NCBI GenBank assembly: GCA_021030915.1
Contig: JAGEMR010000150.1
Location: forward strand, 1-64,000
Direction of reading: 5' to 3'
Length of the DNA: 64,000 bases
From: Astrothelium macrocarpum
Lineage: Eukaryota; Ascomycota; Dothideomycetes; Trypetheliales; Trypetheliaceae
A model generated the notes under the pieces. That model was not told the DNA's origin, did not search any database, and was given only the letters and a program-made list of their open reading frames with translations. A program made the position numbers and the translations under genes. Positions 25,427 through 36,738 of the stretch are shown here, piece by piece (position 1 is the stretch's first letter; each line of letters starts with the position of its first letter).

Positions 25427-26884
25427 ATGGAGAATGGATGGGCCGCATCGCCAAAAAACGGAGGCGGCGAGGACAATGGACCTCAAAATGCATTGAAACG
25501 AACCAAGAGCTTGAGTCCTTCTCTAGACGCTCGCTCTGTCCGGAGCAACAACAGCAGCCGCAGGCGCACCATTTCTGGTTCTCTGCTCGCCAAGTTTCCA
25601 TTCATACGGAATCAAACTGGGGCTACAAGGCTAGCGTCCCAGTCAGAAGAGGCATTGCAGACGCAACATGGAGACAATGCTATTGACGAAGATTCAAGAG
25701 GAAGCAGCACAATGGCCAGAGTTATGAAAGCTCAAAAGAGTCGGAAAAGGAAGGGCTCGTTAAGGAAGACGGCAATCTTGGGTACTGGAACCATTCTGCG
25801 AATGGATCGCCGAGCGTCAACTATGCAACGAAGAGCCTCGAATCTAAGCCAGAGACAAACGACATTATCTTCCGGCATGAGCGAAGACAGCACTGCAGTG
25901 GAAGATGATGGCGACTCGATTCGACGTCGCCGCTTTAGTTACGAGAGACAAGAAGATGCATCACCGCTTGGGATCCACGATCTTCCACAATCCTATCCCT
26001 ACGCTTCAAAATCTACAACGTTATTTCCTCTAGACCCCATCCACACGCCAATCGCACATCCAAACGACATTCTCGATCCACGTCCCAAACTACCTCCTAC
26101 CCCGCCTCTACATCCCGGACGTCGACCGACCTATCCTTCTGGTTCCTCTAGCATCAACTTTGACGACCCAAATTTTAGTCTCTCAAGACGAGAGTCCTAC
26201 CCTTCTACCACTACATCCGAAGACGACAATTACAGCAATGCATCATTCGCCCCAGTCTCCCGCAGCACCACAACCGAAAGCCTCGAACCGCGATCCTCTG
26301 AAGACTCGTACTTCCCGCGCTCCTCCACCGACACCATAGACCATCTCATCACCACCCTCAAATCCTCCCCCAGCATCAGAACCCTCCGCAGCACCACCCC
26401 CTCCGCCGCCACCTCCACAACCTCCCTGCTCTCCCCACCGACCCTCGACGCCCCCCGCTTCGCCTCTCCCCACACCCTCCTCCACCCGACCCACCACTTC
26501 CCCCGCCACCCGTCCCTCCGCCGACGCACACTCCCCTCGCCACTCTCCTACTCTCCCTACACCAGCAGCACGCCACTACCCAGCCCAACCTCATCGACCG
26601 CGTCCTCGACCACGACCGCGTACTACGGCGTGCTGATCCTGATCCTGACGTGGCTGGTGTTCATCGTGGGCATGGGCTCGTGCCTCGGCATCTGGAGCTG
26701 GGCGTGGGACGTCGGCGAGACGCCGTACGCGCCGCCGGAGCTCGAGGACGACCCGACGCTGCCGATCGTCGGCTACTACCCTGCGCTGCTGGTGCTGACG
26801 GGCGTGGTGGCGTGGGGCTGGGTGACGGTGGCGTGGGTGGGGATGAAGTATTTTCGGCATGCGAAGGTGGTGGGGGATGAGTGA
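25427..26884 (+). CDS. Ser/Thr/Pro-rich protein with two C-terminal TM helices
   Basis: I do not recognise the family. The 485-aa frame has a long low-complexity N-terminal part (residues about 1-400) rich in Ser, Thr, Arg and Pro, with basic clusters (KSRKRKGSLRK) and proline runs. Two hydrophobic helices follow near the end: YYGVLILILTWLVFIVGMG and about YYPALLVLTGVVAWGWVTVA, separated by an acidic loop (PPELEDDPTLP). The tail KYFRHAKVV is basic. The layout suggests a membrane protein with a large cytoplasmic disordered domain. G+C rises sharply in the last 500 bp (third positions nearly all G/C). The start is uncertain: the frame is open back to 25349, but 25427 is the first ATG. No role inferred. 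Confidence 0.7.
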   Translation: MENGWAASPKNGGGEDNGPQNALKRTKSLSPSLDARSVRSNNSSRRRTISGSLLAKFPFIRNQTGATRLASQSEEALQTQHGDNAIDEDSRGSSTMARVMKAQKSRKRKGSLRKTAILGTGTILRMDRRASTMQRRASNLSQRQTTLSSGMSEDSTAVEDDGDSIRRRRFSYERQEDASPLGIHDLPQSYPYASKSTTLFPLDPIHTPIAHPNDILDPRPKLPPTPPLHPGRRPTYPSGSSSINFDDPNFSLSRRESYPSTTTSEDDNYSNASFAPVSRSTTTESLEPRSSEDSYFPRSSTDTIDHLITTLKSSPSIRTLRSTTPSAATSTTSLLSPPTLDAPRFASPHTLLHPTHHFPRHPSLRRRTLPSPLSYSPYTSSTPLPSPTSSTASSTTTAYYGVLILILTWLVFIVGMGSCLGIWSWAWDVGETPYAPPELEDDPTLPIVGYYPALLVLTGVVAWGWVTVAWVGMKYFRHAKVVGDE

Positions 26885-29593
26885 ATGGGTGGAGAGGCTT
26901 TTGGGGTGGGGAGTGAAAGGAGAGGAGGAGAGGAGGAGGAAATTTACTTTCAGGGTGGTGATGTGGATTAATGTCTACAATTGTATACTATGGATGCGGC
27001 TTCCCTTTGGCGTACCAGCGTGGCGTTTTTCATGGTATGGTGGCACAGACTCGATTTTTGGATAAAGTGGAATCTATGAAGTGCGTGGGTTCCTGGGTTT
27101 TCGGGGCAGCATTGCTAAGTCATACACGGGCTGTGCTCAGTGAGTAGAGTCTGATAGATCTATTTCAAGAGGTATTGAGGTTCGTTATACCAATTAAAAA
27201 CATAATTCAATCGCATTCACATTTCGAGTATAAGCACTAGAAGCCATACAAATTTCCAAAGATTCTCTGTCATAATATCTCATCAACCAAATACATCTAA
27301 TTCTATCATTGTTTTGGTATGATGCACTGGGTCTCAACTTTTTCGATAGCAACCTAATAACCTTGCCTTTTGCTGTATGCAGAAAATGTTTGGGCGGTCA
27401 ACTAATACATTATCCTATTATCACTCACTATGTAATACGACTGAATAGACTATGGAAAAACTCGGATTGACAAAGCCTTATGCAACAGAGCCGAAAAGAG
27501 CCAGTGCAGCTATCCAAGATACAAGAGACAGTTCGTTATCAAGTTCGACATTAGGGTGCACTTTTCACCATGATGAAAAATACTATAAATCGTCCAATTT
27601 CGCACTGCCTCTGATACCGCAATCCAGCTTCGATTTTCCACCAGTGGGCGAGTTTCGAGATATAATTGAATTGTTCTAATTTACATGATGGCCAAGCAAT
27701 CAATAAAGGTGACCAGTCTTGCACGACTACTATAATCGGACAAGCGTTCATGCTTCTCAAAATGTTGGTGTCATTGACGTCATATTCTGGACTTGAACTC
27801 CTTTTTAGAACTGTGATATTGGCTATTTTCTTATACACACGTATGAGTCCATTTGATCGGAATATGCAACTCGGAGTATGTTATCAGCAAAGTTCTATGA
27901 GATGGTAATGCAAATTCCTTTGTTTAACCGTTCGACGCAACAATGAACGTTGGTGGCTCCAAAACTCTGACTGCATCGAGGACAATGCAATTCACTAAGA
28001 ACACGTCCAACAATTCTACGTTCGAGTCTAACACAAAACTCCAGTATCCTTGAGCCTCGTCTCCAATAGCGAGGCGAGGCACAACGACGAATTCGACCAC
28101 CGTTTCATCTTGATTCTCTCCTTACGCACCAGCATTACGGAATCTACACCACCTTTCGTTCACCTGACCGCTTCTCCACGTCTGACGCCTCGCAACATCA
28201 ATGAAATTAGCCACGTCAACACACTTTCTACAGCCTTTACCATCCAATACATGCCTCTGGCTTCAGCAGCCTCGGTAACGGGGAAATTCCAACTTCAACA
28301 ACGGCACTTGTCATTGATGGAGGAGAAATCGTGTCCGCTACCCCGAATCATCTTCTTCCGCTAGAACATACAGGGCCTATAGAGTTTAGGGCAGGGTGTC
28401 CAGTAATTTATAGAAGGAGGAAAGCATAAAGCCAAACGGTCAAGCAAGACCGCGGCTATGTGATCCAACGGTTTCACCGTCTCGCATGGATTGCGAACCA
28501 ATCAGCACGATCACCTTACCCAGGCGTTGAGGAGGATCTATGATAAACCCAAATGGCTTGGATGTTCAGAATACCCCGCCAAGAGCTACCCAACCCACGG
28601 ACAGAGACGTTGAAAATGTCCGAGGTAACTTCCCTCCATCAGAAGATCCCTGTTAGTTTCAATGCGGTAAGCCAAACTAGGGGCTTAAATCGGTCTGCAG
28701 CGTAGCTAATCACTATTGACTACTTGTAAGTAGGATATGTCAAGCTCAGGTAAGGGTAGCTCTCATTACGTCTCGTTTTGTTTCACATCCAAATCTTGTA
28801 AAGAGCCTAAAATCGACGAGTCGTTCTCTCTTGGAACGGTTTTCACCCAGTCACTTTCAATAATTCCGCGTTCAAAAATGGCTGCTAGAGGCAGTAATTG
28901 TCCAATCTTGACACATCTTCTCAGAATAATGAGCGATTTGGAAAAGCAGCCGAAGTCTAGAGGAGCTACTTATTATTGGAGATCCGGCTTAGAGGCTTGA
29001 GCCGCGATTAGCAGCAAGCTAATATTGCTCAGCCAAAGTTTTGCCGTACAGCGTGACCCCACGCTACCAGACCTTGGTCAATAGGATCGAGAATTTGGAG
29101 GGCCTTGCCCATGATGGAAGTAAGCTTCCAATTTACAAAGCGAATAGGAAGCCAGCGGTAAAATCAGTCTGCCCTACCAAGCTACGGTTTTCAAGAATGT
29201 TCCTCGGATTCAGAAACAAACTGCTGTCAACCAAGAGGGGTTCCATCCACCTCGTTCTGCCTCTGGACTCTGAAAAATGATTCCCTGCAGAATGGTGTTG
29301 CTTTTCGGCGAAGCGTAACTCTCTTCATTTATTTTCGATCCCATGATCGGTGGAGTAAAAGAAGCTATCGCTTGTGATGGGCTTTTCTTATTTCAAACAT
29401 CGCTTTATCCTTGTTCCGTAGTAAAGTGCAGCATAAATTCTTGCTTCTTGCCTCGGCCCTTAGCACTCAATCCAGGCATAAACACTATACATTGTGTTTA
29501 TTTAAGACCCAAGCATCATGGCTAGAAAAAGCTGCGAATCGCTCACCAAATCCCTCAATCTTTGCAATTGATACATTTGTACGATACATCACA
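26885..29593. other. 2.7-kb stretch with no recognised gene
   Basis: Only short frames on both strands, none with a recognisable domain or believable splice structure. Around 28260-28430 a plus-strand frame reads a protein-like segment (TTALVIDGGEIVSATPNHLL) that then breaks down, so a decayed gene is possible. Composition is near that of the genes, without RIP-like A+T. A TATA-like ttatttaag lies at about 29498, roughly 95 bp before the cutinase ATG. Confidence 0.4.
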
Positions 29594-30305
29594 ATGTATA
29601 TTTTCTCTTTGGTTGCAACTCTTCCTCTCCTTGCTCTTGCAGCACCGGCCGGGGAGCTGCCAAAACGTGCCTGTACTGCTGTGACCGTCATCTTCGCTCG
29701 CGGAACAACAGAGACAGGAACGATTGGCACCATAGTGGGTCCTCCATTCGAAGCAGCACTTGACTCAGCCCTTGGTGCAAATGAAGTGACGTTCACCGGT
29801 GTGCCCTATGCTGCAGACATTGCAGGCTTCGAGGAGGGTGGTGACCCGGTAGGGGCAGCTGAAATGGCTGGTCTTGCCGATTCTGCTATTGCCAGTTGTC
29901 CGTCCACTCAGCTAGTTCTTAGCGGCTATAGGTGAGTCATGAAACCAATTTTGGGGACAGATATTGCAGCTTCTAATGCATCATCAATGAACAGTCAAGG
30001 GGCACAGGTGACCCATAAATCTGTTCCCGAGCTGTCCAGCGCCGCCCGCAACGCGGTCAAGGCTATTGTAAGAACTTGCCATTCCCATTAGAAGAGTGAC
30101 GCAGCTAATCATCTCGTAGGTTGTTTTCGGTGACCCCGATGATGGACAACCGTTCCCAGGAATCTCAGAGTCAGACGTCGATACTTTCTGCGCACCTGGT
30201 GATACCATTTGTCTTGGAACCTCCATTATTACCGCAGCACATCTGAGTTATGGTGCTGATGTTGGCGCTGCTGCTGCATTCGTGAAGAGCAAAGTAAATG
30301 TCTAA
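29594..30305 (+). CDS. Cutinase (secreted serine esterase)
   Basis: Cutinases hydrolyse cutin and related polyesters outside the cell. Three exons: 29594-29931, 29995-30067 and 30120-30305. Introns are 63 bp (29932-29994) and 52 bp (30068-30119), both GTRAG...YAG. The product is 198 aa, a normal small cutinase. The signal peptide is MYIFSLVATLPLLALAAP, then a Lys-Arg pair (ELPKR) that could be a Kex2 site. The nucleophile motif GYSQG (about residue 113) is split by intron 1. The second motif CAPGDTIC...H supplies catalytic Asp and His (Asp in GDTIC, His in AAHLSYG). Four Cys match the two family disulfides. No damage seen. It lies alone between a gene desert and a pseudogene. Confidence 0.95.
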
Positions 30306-30949
30306 GATCCCTTCTTGACTTTGTTTAGCTGCGATATCTATAAGAAAGGAACTGTCAAAGCATCCCAATTGTCAAATTATTCTGTACATATCGAGCAGCT
30401 CGTACGGACATTGGAATCGTGACTTTGCTTCATCTCATTTGCTCCAGAGAATCAATAGATGGAATAATGTCAGTGAGTTATAAGTTTCTAGAGCGAACCA
30501 ATGGCCGTGCACACGGAACATTCAATGGAAAACCAACAGCAAAGCATACCCAATCCGACCTAGGTAGATCTTGTGGCTTACGTCACAACGTATACTACAC
30601 CACCAAAGAAGCCCGAATGCTTTTTGTACTTATGGTTTGGGCCCGTTGAAATTCTGATGGCCCAACCTTGTCTAATCGTGGTGGACTTAAAGCGCATTAG
30701 TCGATACAAACGATTAAAAGACGACTAAGTCAAGAGCTTTGCAATGTCAATCCAGTCATAGCGATCTCCATTGCCCACATGCTTTAGCTCGACTTGGTAA
30801 TTGGGGCTGTCAAACTTGACAATAGAGTGCGGGGCATCTTTCGAGCCCGCTATACAGTCTACAAAAGATAAGTATTTTCAGTCTCATGGTATGTCTTCCC
30901 GACAAGTAAAACTCGTCACTACATAACTAATAATCGCTCTTCTCAGACA
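30306..30949. other. Intergenic region after cutinase
   Basis: No gene recognised. At 30894-30948 an ATG followed by GTATGT...CTCAG could be the first exon and intron of the following alpha/beta-hydrolase pseudogene. Confidence 0.35.
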
Positions 30950-31848
30950 AACGGTAACACAACCGAACCCACCGCCAATAGCACAGGCGCCTCAGATGCC
31001 TCGACCCAATTCATCGAGTCCTACGCGCAACTCTTCAAATCCGGCCTACGCTCACCCATCCTCCGCCGACCCAACGAATACGGCCTCACCTATGAAGACA
31101 TCCAGTTCTCATCCCTCGACAGCACCGTCCTGCAGGGCTGGTTCATCCCACGCACCAACTCCAACAAACTCATCATCGCCAACCACCCCATGACATGCAA
31201 CCGCTAGGGGCACCCAGGCCACCTGGACGGCCACGGCGACTTCGGCGGCTTCGAGCCCGACTGCCTCGAGGACTACTGCGCGCTGCTCTGCTACGACCTG
31301 GCACCAGCGCGCAGGGCAACGGCGGCGTCTGTGGCGCCCTCGGCTTCCACGAGTCCCGCGACGTCGTTGGGGCCCGCTGGACTACGCACGCTCGCGCCCG
31401 GACACACGGGAGATGAGCGTCGGCTTGCCGAGTCGCTTGTCTCGGCGGCAACTCGACGATTGTCGCGATGTCGAAGTATCCGGATGAGTTTGCGCATGTC
31501 AAGTGTATGATTCTGCTGCAGGCTGTGTCCGGGCATGCGTTTGTCGAGAAGGGCGCGGTTGGTAAGGGGTTTGATGTGGCTGCGACGATGAAGGTGTTTG
31601 ATCGGAGGATTCATGAACTGACGGGGTTTTATTTGAAGGAGTTGACGCCGATCACGTATGCGAAGGATGTGAAGGTGCCGACGCTGGTGGCGCAGGTGAG
31701 GAAGGATACGCAGGAGATTTATGATGCGTTAGGCGCGAAGGAGAAGGAGTTGGTGTGAATTGATGGGACGAGAAAGAGGTTTGATGGATATAATTATTTT
31801 GGAGAGAACCCGAGTCAAATGTTGAATTGGTTTGACAAATGTGTTTGA
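30950..31848 (+). pseudogene. Alpha/beta hydrolase, multiply disrupted
   Basis: Protein-like blocks run in order across three frames: FIESYAQLFKSGLRSPILRR and LDSTVLQGWFIPR, a HPMTCNR...GHPGH oxyanion-type turn, QGNGGVCGALGFHESRDVVG, LDYARSRPDT, a block with the nucleophile-like SRCLGGNSTI, KYPDEFAHVKCMILLQAVSG, and RFDGYNYFGENP at the C-terminus. Disruptions: in-frame TAG at 31205-31207; frame changes near 31310 (with apparent loss of several residues), 31372 and 31440; and TGA at 31756-31758, where the family usually has Trp before an I-D/E-G-T segment. The homologous frame resumes after that stop and ends at 31848. I recognise the fold pattern (fungal alpha/beta hydrolase) but no specific substrate. 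High G+C and many indels raise the chance that some shifts are assembly errors, though the two stops are not indels. Confidence 0.8.
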
Positions 31849-32825
31849 CGATGTGATGTTTACCTGACGAATTTCCTTTTGCTATGATTCAATACCCTAT
31901 TAGGACGATTTTAAATTGAGGGGACACAGTGGTTTGGTTTTTGTAAGTAAATAAATTCAGACTTCCTGAAAAGTGAATATGCACGGAAGTCAATTCACGG
32001 ATGGAAATGGGTTTGGCTAAAGATTAAAAAGTTATATCAATGCAGCACAGTATGAATTTCTACGCAGCAGAACAACTTTTCCAATAGCCGCTTGCTCTAG
32101 CTTAGCTTAACTAGACTTTGTGGGATATTGGGCTCGATTAAAGTCGCCTCTTAAAGCCTGTTGTTTACAATTATGATATGCTATATATTCCAATCATCGA
32201 GAGCGTTTAGGATTACCTGGAAACGGACAAACTTTATACGATTCGTGACCTGCGGTATAGAGCTTATGATTTCTGGATCACCACTACTGATGTTTTCTAT
32301 CAATTTATTGGTCAGGCTCTGTATTAAGCAAGAAGCCTTTCGCTGGGAGTTTGCATAGGTAAACATCTTCAATTTATCGAACGCTAAATAAGGACAATCA
32401 TGACCTCGTGCCGTGCAATACTAATATGAGATGCCCTGCCACCCGAATACAGGGAAACAGGATATCCGATCGAAGGTATAAAAGAACTAGAAGAAGGAAA
32501 ATATTCCCACTGCGCATCCTCAAAGCTTCAATTCTTCACCTCCCATCACGAGGACTAAGTCATGTAACTTCACGCATCCGAGGAATAGTCGTAAGCTATC
32601 AGAAGCAACAAGTGAGGTTCCGCCCCCTCCTCTCGCTATCCACCGCCATCCCACGGGTCCAAAAACAGAGATCAAAGGAAAAACTCCACACCCCTACTCC
32701 TCATCCGGCTCCACTCTTTTCGTCGGCAACACCTGCCCACAACACACGCACTTCCTCCTCGTCACGCTCACCGTCAGCGTCGCGCCCGCCTCAACTTCGG
32801 CCTCACTACTAATACTACTGCTGTC
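31849..32825. other. Intergenic region, 3' side of two convergent units
   Basis: A+T rises moderately over 31850-32400. No gene recognised; a 134-codon plus-strand frame at 32411-32812 is low-complexity and opposite the expected 3' UTR of the Ish1-like gene. Confidence 0.4.
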
Positions 32826-34300
32826 CTACAGCTCCTCCTTGACGCGATCCGTCGCGCTCGCGAACGCATCCGCGACCTTATCCGTGACCTTGCCACCCTC
32901 CTTCAACGCGCTGCGACTCGCCCTCGCGGCGCTCGTCCGCGCAGCCTCCGCCGCGGAGTGCACACTCGCGGCCGCGCCCGACGGCGCAAGCCCGACTTGC
33001 TCCTTCGCCCACACGAACCACTCGTTCGCGGTATCGTACAGGTCCGCGCCGAACAGCGACGCGTCGTCGGTGGCGCGCGCGAACTGGTTCCCCGCGGAGG
33101 TTGTCGCGGCGCCGAGGGAGCTGGCGGCGGAGGACGCCGCCGACGAGTACTGCGAGAGCAGGGATGCGCGGTGTTTGCGGGCGAGCGCGAGCAGCTCGTT
33201 GCGCTTGGTGCCCTGCGGCACTTTGATGCCGTTGGCGTCACACCAGGATTTGATCTGGCTGTCGGACCAGGCGTCGAGGAGAGCGTCGGTGAGGGTCTGG
33301 TGGGCTGCGGATGCGGAGTCGGTGACGGATGCGAGCGCGTCTTGGTATTGCTGCGAGGCGAGGCGCGCGTTGCGGCGGACGTGGGCGATTAGCTTGTCGC
33401 GCTTGCTGGGTTGGGGGACGGGGACGCCGCGCTCGTCGAGCCAGAGCTTCAGGTCGGATTCGGACCAGGCTTGGAAGAGCCAGTCGCCGGGGTAGGAGGC
33501 TGCTTCGCCGGCTTTGTCGGCAATCTTGGAGTAGTTTTCGCGCGCAGTCTTGAGGAGGGAATCCCGGGTGCGAGGGGTGGGATTGGGAATTTGGTGGTAG
33601 TCAAGGAAAGCTTTCAGTTGGGAGTCGGTCCAGCTGCGTGGTGAGAATGTTAGTTTGAGGGGCCAAAGAGAGAGAGTTGAGGGGCCAAGGAAGGGCATAC
33701 GTATCAAAGATCCAATCCTTCACACTATTGTAAGAATCGGTAGCTTGGTCACCAGTTTCCTGCCAAGACTGTTGGACCTGGCTGATTAGGCTGTCCTTGT
33801 TCTGCTCGGTGCCCTTCTTGACGTCCTTGCCTTTGCTGTTCAGATACGATTGCAAGCGCTTGGTATCCCAGCTTTGGTAGGGAGTCACGACATTAGCATC
33901 CCAGTTGTCCTTGACCAAATTTTCGAGTTCCTTCCGGTCTGCAGGCGTGGGATAGGGAATGTCATGATCGGAAAGCCAGCGCTCGAGTTCAGTCTGATGC
34001 CATTTGTTGTATGCTAGATGATGAGAATAAGCATCGAAGTGAGGGAATTTAAGCAAGCTAATGAAAACAAACGCAATCCAAGGTCCGTTCCGGTAGGCAG
34101 ATCGGCACAAGGACAATAACAAGCTGGTGGTTCTGGACAGTCCTGGTCTATGAAGCTCGCAAGAGAGCTTCATAAGCATCCAGAACATACCAAACCAGCG
34201 AAAAAGAGGAAGACTTACCAGCTTTAGCAAACCAGCTGCTGGCGATGACTCCATCAGCCGCAAGAGCTACTACAAGGGTGGAAAGAAGGGAGATCCTCAT
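32826..34300 (-). CDS. Ish1/Msc1-repeat protein (stress-induced, nuclear envelope/ER type)
   Basis: Three exons: 34300-34219, 34013-33701 and 33633-32826. Introns are 205 bp (34218-34014, GTAAGT...TAG) and 67 bp (33700-33634, GTATGC...CAG). The 400-aa product starts with a signal sequence, MRISLLSTLVVALAADGVIA. Repeats of the Ish1 type follow, about 40-60 residues each with a W-x(4)-L-x(2)-[WFY]-L core: WHQTELERWLSDHDIPYP, WDTKRLQSYLNSKG, WTDSQLKAFLDYHQIPNP, WSESDLKLWLDERGVPVPQ and WSDSQIKSWCDANGIKVPQ. The Ala/Ser-rich helical C-terminus (~100 residues) may be a LEA-like segment. Fission-yeast Ish1 is a stress-induced nuclear-envelope protein; budding-yeast Msc1 is ER/nuclear-envelope. Regulation by stress is inferred from the family only. 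Intact. Confidence 0.9.
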
Positions 34301-35488
34301 TGCAACTAGATTCTATGGGGTACGTAAAAAAAAGGGTTGATTCGTGTAAAGGTTGTGTCAGACAGGTCAAGGGTAATGGCAGAGGCACAGGGCAAGGAGG
34401 GAGAGGTTGGTGATGATGACAATGTGGGGAAGGGTGTGGTGGTGGTGAGAGAAGCAAGCAAGCAAGCAAGCAGGCAAGGTTTGGAGTATGGGAGTGAGAG
34501 TGTGGCGGTGATGAGTTCTCCATGGAAACGGGCGCGCATCACTCGCCATCATCGCTCGCCCATGCCACAATGCCATCTCGCAACGTCCCTCCGACGTCAT
34601 CCCGCCCTGACTTGGTCTTAGCACGCGCCTTCCGCCAAGCGAATCATCGAATCGTCGATTCGCAGCCAAAGTCCACTCAGCCTGAGGGCATCAAAGCATC
34701 ATGAACACGCACTCGCTGTGTCTTGGCTGCAGACGGGCGAGTAATGCCTTCAGCATATGTACTCAGCCAGTCCCCCGTGCTGACGGCTGGCACTCGAATG
34801 TGCACACACAATGCCTGCCTAATGTTCTTGATGTATCACAGGTAAGATGAGACGATCGCCGCTGAGGCCTCCGTCCGTGGACCGTGCGGATCCCTGATCG
34901 TCTTTCATGGGAAAGTCCCGCAAATGCCATTTCAACTTTCCCTCAACCAATCATCCAATGACGGACCTCTGCAAAAATCCACTCCTTTCCCCGGCAAGCA
35001 CTCGGGTTCTCGTCAGCAAAACTCGGCTGGAACCCGCCAAGTCGGCACTCCCCGGACCCGAAATGAGGCCACCATTGGAAGAAAGCTCCCGTTTACCCTG
35101 CTGTGTCTGGTGTGTCCTGGTGCGTCCATTACCGGAGGGTGACGTCTGTCCCGGACGCGACTGGCACATCCATAGCAACCGAAAGCAATCGCGTGAAAAA
35201 GAAAGCGCCATCATGCAATCATACGCGAGCATTTCCCTGCCTGCCCGTGGCTTCAACCTTTTTTGCATGAACATCGTGAAACGTGACTAGCGGCGTTTTC
35301 CCTCTCTCTCTCATCCTTTTCCAGTAAATATTTGCTTAGCAAATACCCCGATTTTATCTCCCTATCTCATAGCAAATCGTTTTTTACCCACCCTATCCGT
35401 TGCTTACATTTTTCGATCTCATCATCAGAGCTCGGTCTTCTGTTCCTGAAAGTCTGTTACATTGAACCTTCGAAGGCACTGGACCAAC
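34301..35488. promoter_or_regulatory. Divergent intergenic region, likely shared promoter
   Basis: It lies between the start of the Ish1-like gene (minus) and the start of the four-TM gene (plus). It holds a short GCAA microsatellite at 34452-34478. Short frames on both strands show no domain. No specific operator recognised. Confidence 0.5.
34452..34478. repeat. (GCAA)n microsatellite
   Basis: About six copies of gcaa with one interruption (caggcaag), in the promoter of the Ish1-like gene. Confidence 0.85.
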
Positions 35489-36484
35489 ATGGCGCCAGTG
35501 ATATGGGGTCTTGACCTTGGTGAAATGAAGTGGAGCAAGTTCAAGGGCAGCTATATGTGGAACGACGAATGGCATCTACGACGAACCAAATTCATTGTTT
35601 ATCAATTAGCCATGATTCTTACCGTTGTCTCAGAATCATTAGGAACCGACGCTTTGTCAGGTACGCTCTACGAGGCCTGGCTGACTCGATTCTCCGACTT
35701 ACTCTCTTTTGTATAGATTACGTCCAACAAGAAGATTACTTATCACGTAGAGGATACACCCAACTTAACAATGACTTCATCGGCATTGCGTCATACAACA
35801 TCTTTAACGGTATCTACGTCGCTACCATTTTCGGCGGTGGCTTCTTTTTCGACCTCTTTTGGCCGGCACGAGCGGAGAGTTATTCTGTAAGAGTGGCTTG
35901 GAAAGTGTGTGGCATATTGGCATGCTGCTCTTGCGCCGCTACAGCTATTGCAATGACATACATTGTAGTTACAAGACACGCCATAATACCTGGACATGTG
36001 CCACCTCAAGTTTTGGCCGGGCTTCCGAAAAGCAAGGCTGCGCCTCTTAGGTATAGAGACGGTGGGAGAGCTATGGCCAGTGCAATGCTACTATGGCCAG
36101 GTCTTCTCGCAACCATTGCCAGGTAAGCACAAATGGCCGCCATATTAGTGCCAAATCAAGACTAATGTCCCTTTTAGCACCATTCTCCTGTGGTTTGCAA
36201 ACGACCACAACGAAGTCTACGGTGCCCAAGCCACCCACGTCCGTGAACAACAAGAACAAGAGAAGCATGATCTCGAAGCTGGGACCAATGGAGGAAATGG
36301 AGACCCCGCGAATCCTCAAGCGAATGGCAATGCGGAGAATGCTACGCCTCAGCCACATGCCAATGGAAACAATCAGCCAAAACCGGAACACCCTGTTGGA
36401 GTACCGCGTAACGATACATCACCTCAACACAGTGGACCCGCTCAAAATTCTGCACAAGACGGTGTTGGCCATACCAATTCGTAA
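35489..36484 (+). CDS. Four-TM membrane protein, unknown function
   Basis: Three exons: 35489-35660, 35717-36122 and 36178-36484. Introns are 56 bp (35661-35716, GTACGC...TAG) and 55 bp (36123-36177, GTAAGC...TAG). The product is 294 aa. Predicted helices: KFIVYQLAMILTVVSESLG, NGIYVATIFGGGFFFDLFW, AWKVCGILACCSCAATAIAM and AMLLWPGLLATIASTILLWF. The ~90-residue C-terminal tail is hydrophilic, Asn/Gln/Pro-rich and probably cytoplasmic. I recognise the layout as a conserved fungal hypothetical membrane protein but no named family. The splices are well supported because both restore one continuous frame through a TM helix or its flank. Intact. Confidence 0.82.
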
Positions 36485-36738
36485 TAACAACCTCTTAACC
36501 CTCCCTTTTCCTAGATCTCGATAATTGGGCTTTGGTTTGATCGCATTTTCATGGTGTTGGTAAAACGTCGCATGGATACCAATGTATGGAGCCGAAGGTG
36601 ACGGATATAGTTATACAGGATACTCTCTTTTTGAAGACCGAGCAGCTTCTGGTGAATTTCCGGTTGGCGTTCCGATAACTCGTTCCGCCTCGCTAGCACC
36701 ATCGATTATGGTAGATATTTTGGAGTTTAATCCTTTTT

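Noticed and set aside
26230..26594. Gly/Arg-rich minus-strand frames opposite the two-TM gene
   Set aside because: They mirror the G+C-rich Ser/Pro coding sequence on the plus strand.
32411..32812. 134-codon plus-strand frame
   Set aside because: Low-complexity, no domain, no introns, and lies over the expected 3' UTR of the Ish1-like gene.
34907..35290. 127-codon frame between the Ish1-like and four-TM genes
   Set aside because: No recognisable domain, no ATG context or splice support, and it occupies a divergent promoter region.
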